The notes beneath the pieces are model-generated. The model did not search any database, had not been told where the DNA came from, and saw only the letters and a program-made list of their open reading frames with translations. A stretch of 64,000 bases of DNA from Diphasiastrum complanatum (taxonomy: Eukaryota > Streptophyta > Lycopodiopsida > Lycopodiales > Lycopodiaceae). This document shows positions 32,061-42,769 of the stretch, piece after piece (position 1 is the first letter of the stretch; every line of letters starts with the position of its first letter). The translations under genes and the position numbers were made by a program. Location of the stretch: NCBI GenBank assembly GCA_029204225.1, contig CM055100.1:7888713-7952712 (forward strand), read 5' to 3'.

Positions 32061-32468
32061 AACTGAAGTATCCACCAATGAGAATGACATTCTTATTTTG
32101 GAAGAAGATGAGTTATCTGACGACTAGCTTATCCATTTGCTGGATCCAGAAAGATTAGGAAGACGTCGTATACTAAAAGAGATTAAACTTCCTTCACCAT
32201 TGGCTCGTGTACAACATTCACAACCAATAAACTCTCGTGTATACAGACCGAAGTTAGAAGTCTATCAATGAAAACAATAGATTTACTAATAAGCAATTTT
32301 AAATGCACGAAAAGCTGAAACAGCCAATCAAACCTTTGATTAAAAAAACCAAAAAATTTCTAGTCAAGCTCCTCATCTAAAAGTGAACTGTTAGAGGACA
32401 TTCCTAAGATCCCAACAAAAATAGTTGATGATTCATTATATGGTGTTCCCCAGTATTTTAAGGATTAC

Positions 32469-33380
32469 ATGACTGATGATGTGATCATCAATTTGGTAAA
32501 GCCAAAAAGAGAACCTCAACCAGCATCAAATTCCTTTGAGGGACCTGCAAAGACAATACCTTTAAATCTGAAGAATAGTGATGAAGACATAGATTGTATT
32601 GTGCATGTAGGAGCCCACCTGAGCCCAACCCAATTACGAGATTTGGAAAAGTTATTGCTCAAATACAAAGATGTGTTTGCGTAGAGTTATAAAGAAATGA
32701 AGGGAGTTCCTCTTGGCATTGTAGTACATACAATTCCATTACAAGATGGTGCAATACATGTGACAACGAAACCCTATCGCACCAAACCTACCTATCGAGA
32801 GAAAATAAGAGAAGATATACAAATTCTTCTCGATGCTGGTTTCATCTATGAGATTGAACACACAAGTTGGGTATCGCCAATTGTGGTGGTACCAAAGAAA
32901 AATAGTAAACTCCATATCTGCATATATGTAAAGAAAGTTAATGATCAAACATAGAAAGATCACTTTCCATGATCTCTAACCACGCAAATCCTCGAAGATA
33001 TGGCAGGAGCAGATGCTTTTAGCTTTTGGCTATTTCTTAGTCCTAATTGCTCCTGAAGATCGTTACAATATGGCAATTGTTACAGATTTTGGCACGTTTG
33101 CATATATTATTATGCCATTCGGTTTGTGCAATGCCCCATCAACATCCCAAAGGGTGATGCAACAAGCTTTCAAGGATCTACTACACAAGAATCTAGAGAT
33201 TTATCTCGATGATCTTGGTGTACATTCATATGAGGATAAGCATCTCGATGCCCTTGAACAAGTGTTCATTCACTGTCGAAGCCTTCAAAATTTCATTGAA
33301 TCTCGAAAAGTGCCAAATCTGGATTACCCATGGTGTGGTACTAGGCCATATCATTTCTCGAAATGGTATAGTCACTGATC
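32469..33380 (+). pseudogene. Gypsy-D reverse transcriptase
   Basis: LEKLLLKYKDVFA; then KPYRTKPTYREKIREDIQIL and SWVSPIVVVPKKNSK; then IMPFGLCNAPSTSQR and the catalytic EIYLDDLGV near 33205. A TAG at 32682 sits where Trp is usual (VFAWSY). Frameshifts occur near 32955 and 33300. RT ends abruptly at VTDLEF near 33385. Confidence 0.87.
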
Positions 33381-33596
33381 TTGAATTTTACACGTGTGAA
33401 TATTCTGAAATCCTTACAGCACACGTGCATGTCTGATCATATCATTTATGACCTTAATGATATACAAGATCCGCCCTTACACCTTCTCCAATTACTGAAA
33501 AAATTATCCCCCTATAGAGCACTACAAGAGGCTGTGGACAATGGGCACAGATCCTCCTTCCTCTAATCCTCAAAATTGCATTCCCTTATCGACAAG
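33381..33596 (-). other. Copia-J leader remnant
   Basis: 216 bp between the end of Gypsy-D and the Copia-J primer-binding site, presumably leader on the minus strand. No coding seen. It contains TACACGTGTGAA at 33389-33400. Confidence 0.45.
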
Positions 33597-33608
33597 GCTC
33601 TGATACCA
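33597..33608 (-). other. Copia-J primer-binding site
   Basis: GCTCTGATACCA on the plus strand, one base from the LTR start TGTTAGG at 33610. Confidence 0.9.
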
Positions 33609-33609
33609 G

Positions 33610-33730
33610 TGTTAGGTACATCAAAACCTGGTCAAAGGCAAAGCTAATCTGATCCACCCAGCCAATGCACTCTTTTATAGAATGCCCCTCCTAGTGTAGT
33701 GTGAGTTTGCATGGGAGCGATAGGTGGGAG
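33610..33730 (-). repeat. Copia-J LTR, part next to primer-binding site
   Basis: Starts TGTTAG on the plus strand, pairing with CTAACA at 42749-42754. Gypsy-B splits the LTR; the two parts sum to about 639 bp. Confidence 0.8.
33726..33730. repeat. Gypsy-B target-site duplication, left
   Basis: GGGAG, identical to 42232-42236. Confidence 0.93.
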
Positions 33731-34541
33731 TGTTGGGGATATTCCCGACAAAGTGTAGATTAATAAAATCATCCATAAAATGTGTTGCGAGGGCATGGCA
33801 TCTTGCGTGTATAAGCCCATGGCCCAATGAGCACGCAAATATAGTTGTAAATAAAATAAACATGACTTGGGCCTTGGAATCAAAATAAAACTAGAGGCCC
33901 AATGTCATTTTTAAACTTAGAGATTACTTTTTAGAGTTGGGTCCAAATTGGGACTCACATGAATCTTGTGATTTCTAATGTACTTTTTGTGGACCCTTGG
34001 ATCAAGTTGGGTCCAAGATGAATGGATAGGATCATTGTGAATATTAGCCAATAGGATTGAGGGGCAAGGGCCTTCCCCATTTTATAAAAAGGCACCATTT
34101 GTACACTATTTTCATGCTTAATGAGAAGGAGGAAACTCTACCAATTTTGGAAGAGAAGCATCCTCATTTGCAATGCTTGCTATTGCTCTTCTTGTTTTCA
34201 ATTGCTTTCAAGTTCATGCTTTTTGGTTTCAATAGTTTATGTTTCTCCTTTAGCAAGTAAAATGTGCATTTGAGCTAACCTCCACCCTCACTCTCTATCT
34301 CTCTCTTTCTCTCTTCTCTTCTCAATCTCTTCTTTTTTATCCCTTCCCTTCACCCAAATCATGATGAATGTTAGTGTAGAGGAGTAGAGTTAAAGGAGAA
34401 TAGTGTTAGTGGTGAGTAGAGTTAAGGGAGGAAGTAGAAAACTAACTAAAAGTAGCATCTATGCATAGTTAGGTACCTATCTAGTGATCTAACTTGTTGA
34501 CAGGTGGGAGGGCTATACTACGTAAGATCTTCGACCCTACA
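33731..34541 (+). repeat. Gypsy-B 5' LTR
   Basis: 811 bp, TG...CA. TATAAAAAG at 34083-34091 is the likely promoter. About 200 bp between ACATGAC and CCTTCCCC here are absent from the 3' LTR. Confidence 0.93.
34083..34091 (+). promoter_or_regulatory. Gypsy-B LTR TATA box
   Basis: TATAAAAAG in sense orientation; conserved at 41769-41777 in the 3' LTR. Confidence 0.6.
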
Positions 34542-34542
34542 G

Positions 34543-34560
34543 TGGCGCCATTGCCGGGGA
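34543..34560 (+). other. Gypsy-B primer-binding site
   Basis: TGGCGCCATTGCCGGGGA, one base from the LTR; complementary to plant tRNA-Asp with one mismatch. Confidence 0.93.
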
Positions 34561-35735
34561 TATGTTTCCACTAACTAGTTTAGCTGCATTTTAGCTATTT
34601 TCTTGATTTTTAGAGTAGTTTAGGTAGATTTTTGGGAGTTTAGAGTTAGTTTTCTGTATTTTTTTTGTGTTTGGACTGTTCACAGCTAGCGGAGGAGGTG
34701 TGAGAGGGTAGAGGAGGCCTTGAACAGCCTCTAAGGGCTTGAAATTCAAACCAACCAGCCAAAAAACCCAAAAAACACACCAATTTGCATTTTTGGAGGA
34801 AAAAAGAGCTTAAAATCTCATCAGATTTTTATATCTCCACAATCAGTGAGAATTAACCCTTGCATGACTGGCAGTAGCTCCAGGGTATTGTCCCAGACTT
34901 GCATAGAAGCCTACGAGAGTTAGTTCCAAGCAGATTGTAAAAATCAGAGAAAAATCATAAAAAATTTAAGAAACCCTCTCGCAGAGCCCTCTGAAGTTCC
35001 ATCTCAGTGAGACCAGGACACAGAGAAATTTGCGAGAGTTAGTTTGATATCTAAGTGTCTGTGCAAGAGTTCCCAGTGAAAAAAAGACAGGAAAGTATCA
35101 GTGAACCCTCACAGACAACAAAATTTTCAGTTCTAGTGTCAAGAACTCTCGTAGAGGATTTTGAAGTTCCATCTCAGTGAGACCAGGACATAGAAGAGCT
35201 TGCGAGAGTTAGTTTGATTCCAGTGAGCAGAAAATTGGATTTAAGTGCAAAAAAATCACTAAAATGTGAAGATCTAGCAAGTCCTTCTAGTAAGAATTCT
35301 TGCATATCCTCTCAATCGATTTAGAATGTCAATTTACATCAGTGATGAAACCTACGAGAGTTAGTGTGAAGATCTGGTGAAGATCAAGCCAAAAAAGTGG
35401 TTTTGAACCCTCGCAGACAATGAAATTTTCACTTCTTGCAGAGAATTCTATAGTGAGATCTGACCCAAATCCAGCTACTGTGAACCTTGCGAGAATTACT
35501 TTCTAGAGATCTAAAAGATATCAAGTTTTTAACCTATAAAAATAGCTAAAAAACCCTCGCACAACCAACCCTCGCACAAGATAACCCTTGCAGACCAGTC
35601 TACATCAGATCTAGCTACTGTCAAAATCTCAGGTCAATCAGTGCAAGGAGTAAAAAGTTATCAAGGAAAAACCACCGTAAAAGGCCTAAAATTCACTTTC
35701 GGTCGATCAGATCGATCAGATCCTTGAAGATCCAG
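34561..35735 (+). other. Gypsy-B 5' untranslated region with CGAGAGTT repeats
   Basis: No gag is present. Contains a near 58-bp duplication (34991-35048 and 35161-35218) and repeated modules (T/C)(G/A)CGAGAGTTAGT near 34913, 35031, 35201 and 35352, plus CCTCGCAGA-like complements near 34978 and 35410. Confidence 0.65.
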
Positions 35736-36671
35736 ACTGTATCCTACATTATAAGCAAGATCCAATTACTTTGGAACCCACCATTGGGTGGGCGTAAGAC
35801 TGGTGATGAAACCAATGCATCTTTCAGCTTTTGGAAAGCCTTTAGGGCCTTCTCATTCCAATGTGGATCCATTGTGAGTTTGTAGGTTGGTCTGGCTAAC
35901 TCCGCAAAATCAAGAATGAAGATCCTATAATAGTTAGCATGACCCATGAAAATGTAGACCTCGCGGATCATCCCCGATGGTGGTAAATCAATAATGATCT
36001 TGATCTTTGATAGATCTGTGGCGATCCCGTGTCTTGACACTATATGGCCAAGAATCAAGTCATGTGTCACCCAGAATTGACATTTTTCTGGATTCAAGGA
36101 GATCCAATATTTGCAGCATTTTTGTAACACCTTCTCCAAATTGGATAAGTGTTTTGAATCTGGTCCATGCATGCACAGATTGTCCAAGAAAATTTCCAGA
36201 AAATTTTGCAAATAATCTTTGAATGTCACCTGCATGACTTGCTAGAAAGTGCTTGGGGCATTGCAAAGTCCGAATGGCATCACTTTATAGGCATAGGTTC
36301 CTCATTCCGTGGCAAACGTTGTCTTGTGCTGGTCCTGGGGGGCTATTTTCACTTGATTGTAGCCACTGAAGCCATCCAAAAAATTGTAGGCTTCGGTGCC
36401 AACTACCCTGTCGAGGACACTTTCCGTAAATGGTAAAGAAAGATGGTCCTTTTTGGTGACTGCATTTAGCGCCTTCAGATTCACACAAATTCGCATTTTG
36501 CCATTCTTTTTGGGTACTATAACTATCGACAATACCCATTACGTGTGTCATCTCGTAAATAAAATCTGCGTCCATCAGCTTTTGCAACTCCTGCTTGATC
36601 AGTTCTGTATGAGTTTCATGTGCATACGGACGCATCGCAGTATGCAGCTGGAGCAGTCTTAACCCAGCCAA
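35736..36671 (-). pseudogene. Gypsy-B reverse transcriptase, inverted segment
   Basis: Minus-strand RT inside a plus-strand element: KKNGKMRICVNLKALNAV and SGYNQVKIAPQDQHKT at 36302-36532, EIFLDNLCMHGPD and NPEKCQFWV at 35744-36235. The catalytic motif YLDD reads FLDN, so one catalytic Asp is lost. The part ends in the RT-RNase H connection (ALVSSPVLRPPN). Plus-strand RNase H begins at 36672, so the inversion breakpoint is sharp. Confidence 0.87.
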
Positions 36672-36872
36672 GTGAACACAAAAAGGATTTTACAATCCGA
36701 TTTGCAAGCCGACAACTCAGTGATACCGAAATGAACTATTCAACCATAGAGTGGGAAGCACTGGCAATGATCTATGCAGTTAAGAAATTTTGACATTACT
36801 TAATGACCACATTTTGCTCTATCTCGTTAATAAAACTTGCAACACCAGAAGAATCACCAGATGGCTACTTCT
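36672..36872 (+). pseudogene. Gypsy-B RNase H, first part
   Basis: Plus-strand RNase H: IRFASRQLSDTEMNYSTIEW, EALAMIYAVKKF, then (after a TGA) LYLVNKTCNTRRITRWLL. It stops at 36872, where the solo LTR begins, and resumes as LLLEFDFRIVV at 37487. Confidence 0.85.
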
Positions 36873-37486
36873 TGTCAAAATATTAAAAAATCTATCTAAT
36901 GTTGTGAGTAGGGGTTCTAAAAATGCCAAAGATGAATTAAGCTCTTTTGGCTTAGTAAAGACCCATCTTAGAATAAAATATTCAAGGTAGGTAGAAGTAG
37001 AAACTCGAGCTACCATAGGAATTGCCATTTGTACTTTACATGCCACATTTAATGCATGAAAAGACTAGGTGGCACAATTAGACATAGTGAGGTGGCTTGA
37101 ATAAGTCTAGATAGCTTGAGAGGTGGATTCACAACTCCAATTCAACTCAAAGTAGGAGAAGAGTCCATGGATCTATATATATGTGATGTACTCTCATTGA
37201 GAAAATGATGAAATTTGTGTGTAATGCAAATTTGGAGACAAGCTCTTTGTGCCCTCTCTCTCTACATGAAATTTGTACTTTCTATTTTTCTCTCTCTAGC
37301 CGAATTGAGGCATTTATGATGCTTAGTCTTATGTTTTGTTGACAGATATTGCTTGTAACACAATAATATTTCTTGTATGATCAGCTTTCCTATTGTCAAC
37401 CAATGCTAGTCTGATCTTTATGGTATTATTGGGCTTAGGAGATCAAAAGTACATGTGTAGGGCATCCCACACGTGTGAATTCAGCA
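36873..37486 (+). repeat. Probable solo LTR inside Gypsy-B RNase H
   Basis: 614 bp, TGTCAAAA...TTCAGCA, flanked by CTTCT (36868-36872) and GTTCT (37487-37491), a 5-bp duplication with one change. The RNase H frame resumes across it. TATATATA at 37174-37182 and CACACGTGTG at 37468-37477. No internal element sequence. Confidence 0.7.
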
Positions 37487-38900
37487 GTTCTATTATTGGA
37501 GTTTGATTTTCGGATAGTAGTTTGCAAGGAAAAAAAACACTACATGGCTAATCATGTGTCACGAATCAAGGAAAAGGAGGTTGCAATCCAACCCGACGAT
37601 GAGTTGGCAGATGCTGCCTTAGTTTATGTGAACACAGTACCAGAATGGGCTGCCGACATTGTTGAAAATCTAATGCGGGGCCAACCAAACAAATCACTAC
37701 CAAAGGTAGAACAACGAAAATTGATCTTGAAGGCTAGACCTTATCAGCTGATTGCCAGCCAGTTGTACCGAAGAGGTCTTGATGGAATTCTTTGGCGGTG
37801 TATTCTTCCTCATGAGACCACCCAGATCATTTCGCTTTCACATGAAGGCATGGGTGGGGGTCATTTTGCATTTGACATTACAGTTCGCAAGATCCTGCAA
37901 TCAGGATGTTGGTGGCCAACGATTCATAAAGATACGGAGGAATACCTGAAAAAGTGTGATGTGTGCCAAAGGGCAAGGAGACCAACGAGATTGAACTATG
38001 ATCTACTACACCCAGTCTTAGCCCAAGCACTGTTCAAAAAATGGAGATTGGATTATATTGGTCCAATTCACCCTGCAACAAGGAGTTCCCAGGCTCGATA
38101 CATAATCGTAGCCACAGACTACCTCACCAAATGGGTCGAAGCCAAGGTAGTAAGAGTAGCTGATGCTAGGACCATTGCCAAGTTCCTTTATGAAAATATC
38201 ATTGTGCGCTTTGGATGTCCGGTGGAGCTAGTCAGTGATCGCGGAAGCCATTTCATCAACGAGAACATCAAGGTCCTATTGGAGGAATTTTTCGTGATCC
38301 ACAGAACCAATACGCCTTATTATTCTCGTGGTAATGGGCAAGCAGAATCATCCAATAAGATCCTGTGTAGCATGCTCACGAAAACAGTTGAAGCTAGCAG
38401 ATCAGATTGGGAATATGAGTTGCATGCTGCACTGTGGGCATTCATTCTAGACAGCATATAAAGGGAGCATTGATCAAACACCCTTCCAATTGGTTTATGG
38501 TCAGGATGTTGGGATGCCAGTAGAGTGTTTAGTTCCTTCTTTAAGGATTGCCACCGCGCAATGTCTTAATGAGTCCAAATCTCTATAGCTATGCCACAAA
38601 GCTCTGCATAAACTTTGTGAAACACACTTACTAGTTGTGCATGCACTGGCAACTGCAAAGGAAAGACGCAAAGCTTGGCATTATCACATATTACAAAAGA
38701 AGGATCTTCGTTCAGGAGATCTGGTCCTGATGTATAAAACCAAGGCGATTAAGGGAAAGTTAAAATTCACTAGCGAAGGTCCTTATAGGATCAAGGAAAT
38801 TTTTAATCATGGAGCCGTGAACTTAGGAAAGCTAGATGGAACGCCATTCGACACACCTATCAACGGTAGCCGGTTGCACAAGTACTGGCCACCACAATGA
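37487..38900 (+). pseudogene. Gypsy-B RNase H end and integrase
   Basis: End of RNase H (LLLEFDFRIV, MANHVSRI), then integrase: HEGMGGGHF with KKCDVCQRARR as the HHCC zinc finger, and catalytic RLDYIGPI, LVSDRGSHF and GNGQAESS, giving D, D and E all intact. A frameshift near 38448 and a TAG at about 38585 precede the C-terminal domain, which ends RIKEIFNHGAVNLGKLDG and SRLHKYWPPQ. Without these two lesions it would be a complete integrase. Confidence 0.92.
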
Positions 38901-39863
38901 GACAGATCCAGATTGGGGTGGCACATTACAAAAAGCTAATATACTAAGCCATCACTGCTAGATCTAAGGAGATCAAGCCAAATCAAACTAGATCCATCAA
39001 GATTCAGCCAGATCTGGCAAGATCGAGAAAATCCATCAGAATCCAAGGAGAATCCAGATCCAGATAGGATAAAAAAAGAAGTAGATCATCAGATTGACTA
39101 ATGGATCTACTACCAAGAATCCATCAAAACTTTCAAAGAACCACCGACAGTTAGATCAAGCTTGGATGAAGCTGATTACCAGTTTACAAAAGTTAAAAAT
39201 CAGAAAATCTCAAGATCTCGTAAAAAAAAACACTCTGAAAGAGCATTTTTTTCATGATTTTTTGAGATCCCCTGGGAGATAGCTCTTGAAAATTGGACAG
39301 TCACTAGGTCTGACCTAGATGCATCCATGAAAATCTCTGCGAGAGTTCCTGATGGAGGAGTCATCATTTTTTAGTGTATACGAGAGTTCCCAGAAGCTGA
39401 ATTTCTAGAACCCTCACAGAGCATCAAGATCATCTTACCAACCCTCGCAAGGTGCCTAAATGGAATCAAAACACTGAAATTAGCCTGCCTACATGGTCTG
39501 ATCTTGAAAATCCAATCACAGGAAGAAGTTGTGTGAGAGATCACTTCCTGTGAGTGTTGAACCCTCGTAGAACCTTCACATAACAGTCAAATCACCTTCT
39601 GAACTCTTGCAGACTTTTCTGAGGTCTTAGAGTTTTGTGAAGAAAGTGTCTGCCAAAATTTGGGTGGAACTAAATAAGGGAAAGTGGATTTCACCTAATA
39701 CGCACTCTAATTTCCGCTATATAAGGGCTAAATTTGAGTCATTTGTCACCTTTGCTAGCGAAGCTCTGCCGAAATTTACTCTGAAATTATCAAGTTCTCC
39801 GTTTGCAACCAAATTTCCTACCAGTTGTCATCTGATTATATTGAACACCGATCTGCGCTTTGA
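38901..39863 (+). other. Gypsy-B spacer between integrase and extra ORF 2
   Basis: No coding supported. Repeats of the 5'-UTR motif recur (TGCGAGAGTTCC near 39337, TACGAGAGTTCCC near 39379, ACCCTCGCAAGG near 39443). Confidence 0.55.
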
Positions 39864-41602
39864 GTGTTTGTACCATCGCCAGATCGGGCTGATCCTACCG
39901 CCCTAGATGGCATCAAGTCCAATGAGAACCTAATCGAAGATAATGACGATGGGATTCCACAAGTCCTTGGGGCCGATACAACACAAGTCCTTGTTAGTGC
40001 CAATGTACCAGCTGCTCTCACAGATCTAACGACGGTGTACCAAACTCTGGGAAAATACATCCTGGATGCGGTAGCGGCCAAAGCTATTATGGAAAGTAGG
40101 GTACTACACTTGGCGACAACTAATACATAGCTACGAGCAGACCTCACCAAGCTGCAACAAGAGCTAATTTTGGCTCAGCAACACGAACAAGCAGGGCACC
40201 AGAAATTGTCAAGCTGCAGCATGAGGAGGAGGGCCTGACAAATATATCCAAAGCCTCTCCAACGCGCTGACTGAGGCCTCCACGAAGGTATGGGAGCTTC
40301 AAGCTGAAGCGTCCCAATGGCTTGCCCCCATCCAGACGCAACTTACCCTTTTGGAAGCAGAAAATACGTGCCTGGGGACGGAGATCAAAGCCCTACAAGA
40401 CGAAAAGCTTGTCTAGTTAGCTCAACATGCATTGGACTCAAGGCCGCTTTCTCAATCAGAGATGAAGTTTCTACTGCATTAGGTGCAGGTTTATAGCCAA
40501 ACCTTAAATAGCTACCAGGCAGAATTCAACAAGTATCGGACAAGCGCAACTCATGAGCTCGTCCAGGACAAACAAGCCCTCAAGGCATGCCAAAAATTCA
40601 TGGACGCGAAGGCCCAGCCCACCCCCATGGTAATTCCACCGCCACCTACTTTTGACGCTGCACAGGCTAGTACCAGCCAAGATCTGAGCCAACAGGCAGC
40701 AGGGGGATTTCAAGCAGATCAAGGGTCCGAAGGCCAAGACCAAGGGCAAATGGATGCGGCTGCTGGGACGGGAGACCAGGGCCAAACACAACTACCAGCC
40801 AAAGCCAAGCAACATCATCCAGAGGTTCACGTACGATATCTGCCAGCCGGGCCTTCTGAAGACTGAAGTCCGTGGAGGAAAAAATCAATGAATTTTTATC
40901 AAAGTATTTTCACGAGTCATCAAGAGGCGGCTGGCAGATATCGTTCTTAGCTCAGACCATAAAGGAAAATGAACTGCAAGAATTGCCCGCCCTCCAACCA
41001 CAACCAGAGTGGCATCAACAATTATTTGAAAAAGATCCTACGGCCATCGGGGCCTACGTGACGAGTCCACAACAATTACGGGTGAACGCTCACTTCCTGC
41101 CATGTCCACGAAGATCTAAATGGGCGGAATGCGGACACCTCTGGACAAGATCACACTTCAAAATTTCAATTGGCCAGTCGTACAATCAGAATATGGGTGG
41201 ACTACGGATGTAGACACCAAAAGGGCTCTCACCGCATTCGCCAACCAATACATCAATTGCCCTGATCCGACAGTACGCACGACAGCCACTTACGCTTGGG
41301 ATTTAGAACATCTGATGGGGATCAAAACTAAATGGGACAATTTTCTCCCATCCATATTCTTCGATGTTAATAAGGCGCTACCTTCAGACAAAGTCAAAGA
41401 TCAGCTGCCAATAGCTCGTGTATATTACCGAGCTGCGCTTCTGGGTGATCCATGGACACGTCGATTCCAAACATGGGTCGACCAAGATTGGCTGCGGGAG
41501 GTCCACAAGTCTCTTCACACGCCAAAGGACCTAAAATAATTAGACCCCCTCAACTTTATGGAGGACGTCGCCACCTACCTCATCCAGCAAAGGCGGGCGT
41601 AA
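39864..41602 (+). pseudogene. Extra ORF 2 of Gypsy-B
   Basis: Same order as extra ORF 1: acidic N-terminus (DALDGIKSNEN-like, EDNDDG), coiled coil (LRADLTKLQQELILAQQ; YQAEFNKYRTSATHELVQ), Pro/Gln-rich hinge, then the conserved domain with AYVTSPQQLRVNAHFLPCPR, MRTPLDKITLQNFNWPV, CPDPTVRTTATYAWDL and KDQLPIARVYYRAALLGDPW. Frameshifts near 40200, 40810 and 41120 and TAG stops at 40128, 40414 and 40480 (CAG fits each) break it. It is sense-oriented between integrase and 3' LTR, a place where accessory or env-like ORFs sit in some plant gypsy elements. I see no signal peptide or membrane segment, so nothing supports an envelope. Function unknown. Confidence 0.7.
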
Positions 41603-41620
41603 GAAAACGCTCTACTAAAC

Positions 41621-42231
41621 CGGCAGGGGTATTCTCAACAAAGTGTAAATAAATAAAGTCATCCAATAAAATGTGTTGTGAGGGCATGGCATCCTGCGTG
41701 TATAAGCCCATGGCCCGATGAGCACGCAAATAAAGTTGTAAATAAAATAAACATGACCTTCCCCATTTTATAAAAAGGCACCATTTGTACACTATTTTCA
41801 TGCTTAATGAGAAGGAGGAAACTCTACCAATTTTGGAAGAGAAGCATCCTCATTTGCAATGCTTGCTATTGCTCTTCTTGTTTTCAATTGCTTTCAAGTT
41901 CATGCTTTTTGGTTTCAATAGTTTATGTTTCTCCTTTAGCAAGTAAAATGTGCATTTGAGCTAATCTCCACCCTCACTCTCTATCTCTCTCTCTTTCTCT
42001 CTTCTCTTCTCAATCTCTTCTTTTTTGTCCCTTCCCTTCACCCAAATCATGATGAATGTTAGTGTAGAGGAGTAGAGTTAAAGGAGAATAGTGTTAGTGG
42101 TGAGTAGAGATAAGGGAGGAAGTAGGAAACTAACTAAAAGTAGCATCTATGCATAGCTAGGTACCTATCCAATGATCTGACCCTTGTTGATAGGCGGGAG
42201 GGCTATACTACGTAAGATCTTCGACCCTACA
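41621..42231 (+). repeat. Gypsy-B 3' LTR, internally deleted
   Basis: 611 bp. Begins CGGCAGGGG where the 5' LTR has TGTTGGGGA, so the terminal TG is altered, and lacks about 200 bp of U3. Ends ACCCTACA. No clear polypurine tract precedes it. Confidence 0.88.
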
Positions 42232-42236
42232 GGGAG
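42232..42236. repeat. Gypsy-B target-site duplication, right
   Basis: GGGAG, identical to 33726-33730. Confidence 0.93.
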
Positions 42237-42754
42237 TTACTGCCAACACCCACTGTTTCATGCTGCATGCACTAGATTATGGTTGCATGTGGGGTCCTAG
42301 TCCATCACATGGATTGCATGGCCCCTAATTGTTATGCATGCATCTACATGTGTTTGTATGTGTATGCATGTGTCTGCATGGACATTACTGGCCCTCATGT
42401 CGACTGCACGGTATGCATGCTGTCAAGGATCTTGCTAGCAGTTTAGTTAGCTAATTTACAAGCAATCAACAGTCACTCTAATAATCAGAAAGAGAGATCA
42501 CACCACAATCCAAAAGAACACTCTCAAAACTATATTAACAAAAATTCTTGAAATTAAATATATATAGTCTAATTTCTGTGGGGTACCGGCAGTTTGGTCC
42601 TTGTTACGGGATGTGTATCCGAACTCTATACTACGTGTGTTGTCAAACTGGCACACATGCACACAATTACTTAAACAGGAGAAAACTCGAAACCAGTGCT
42701 AAAAGCGAAAAGTCAAGCAACTGTAAGAGAAACTCGGACTTACTTATTCTAACA
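42237..42754 (-). repeat. Copia-J LTR, part next to polypurine tract
   Basis: Ends TTCTAACA, pairing with TGTTAG at 33610. Seven TGCATG (RY element) copies lie at 42264-42419. Confidence 0.8.
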
Positions 42755-42769
42755 CTCTCCCTTAAGCCC
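42755..42769 (-). other. Copia-J polypurine tract
   Basis: Minus strand GGGCTTAAGGGAGAG abutting the LTR. Confidence 0.8.

Larger units (their letters stand above)
29550..33380 (+). mobile_element. Gypsy-D: Ty3/gypsy fragment, gag to reverse transcriptase
   Basis: Plus-strand gag, zinc knuckles, protease and RT of the same lineage as Gypsy-A/E. RNase H, integrase and both LTRs are absent. The fragment stops within RT at about 33380. Confidence 0.85.
33731..42231 (+). mobile_element. Gypsy-B: rearranged Ty3/gypsy element with extra ORF
   Basis: 8501 bp with TGTTGGGG...ACCCTACA LTR, tRNA-Asp primer-binding site and duplication GGGAG. Gag and protease are missing; RT is inverted; RNase H is split by a probable solo LTR; integrase is nearly intact; extra ORF 2 lies between integrase and 3' LTR. 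Confidence 0.9.

Noticed and set aside
40483-40866. Extra ORF 2 as an envelope-like gene
   Set aside because: No signal peptide, membrane segment or cleavage site visible; coiled coil and soluble domain only.
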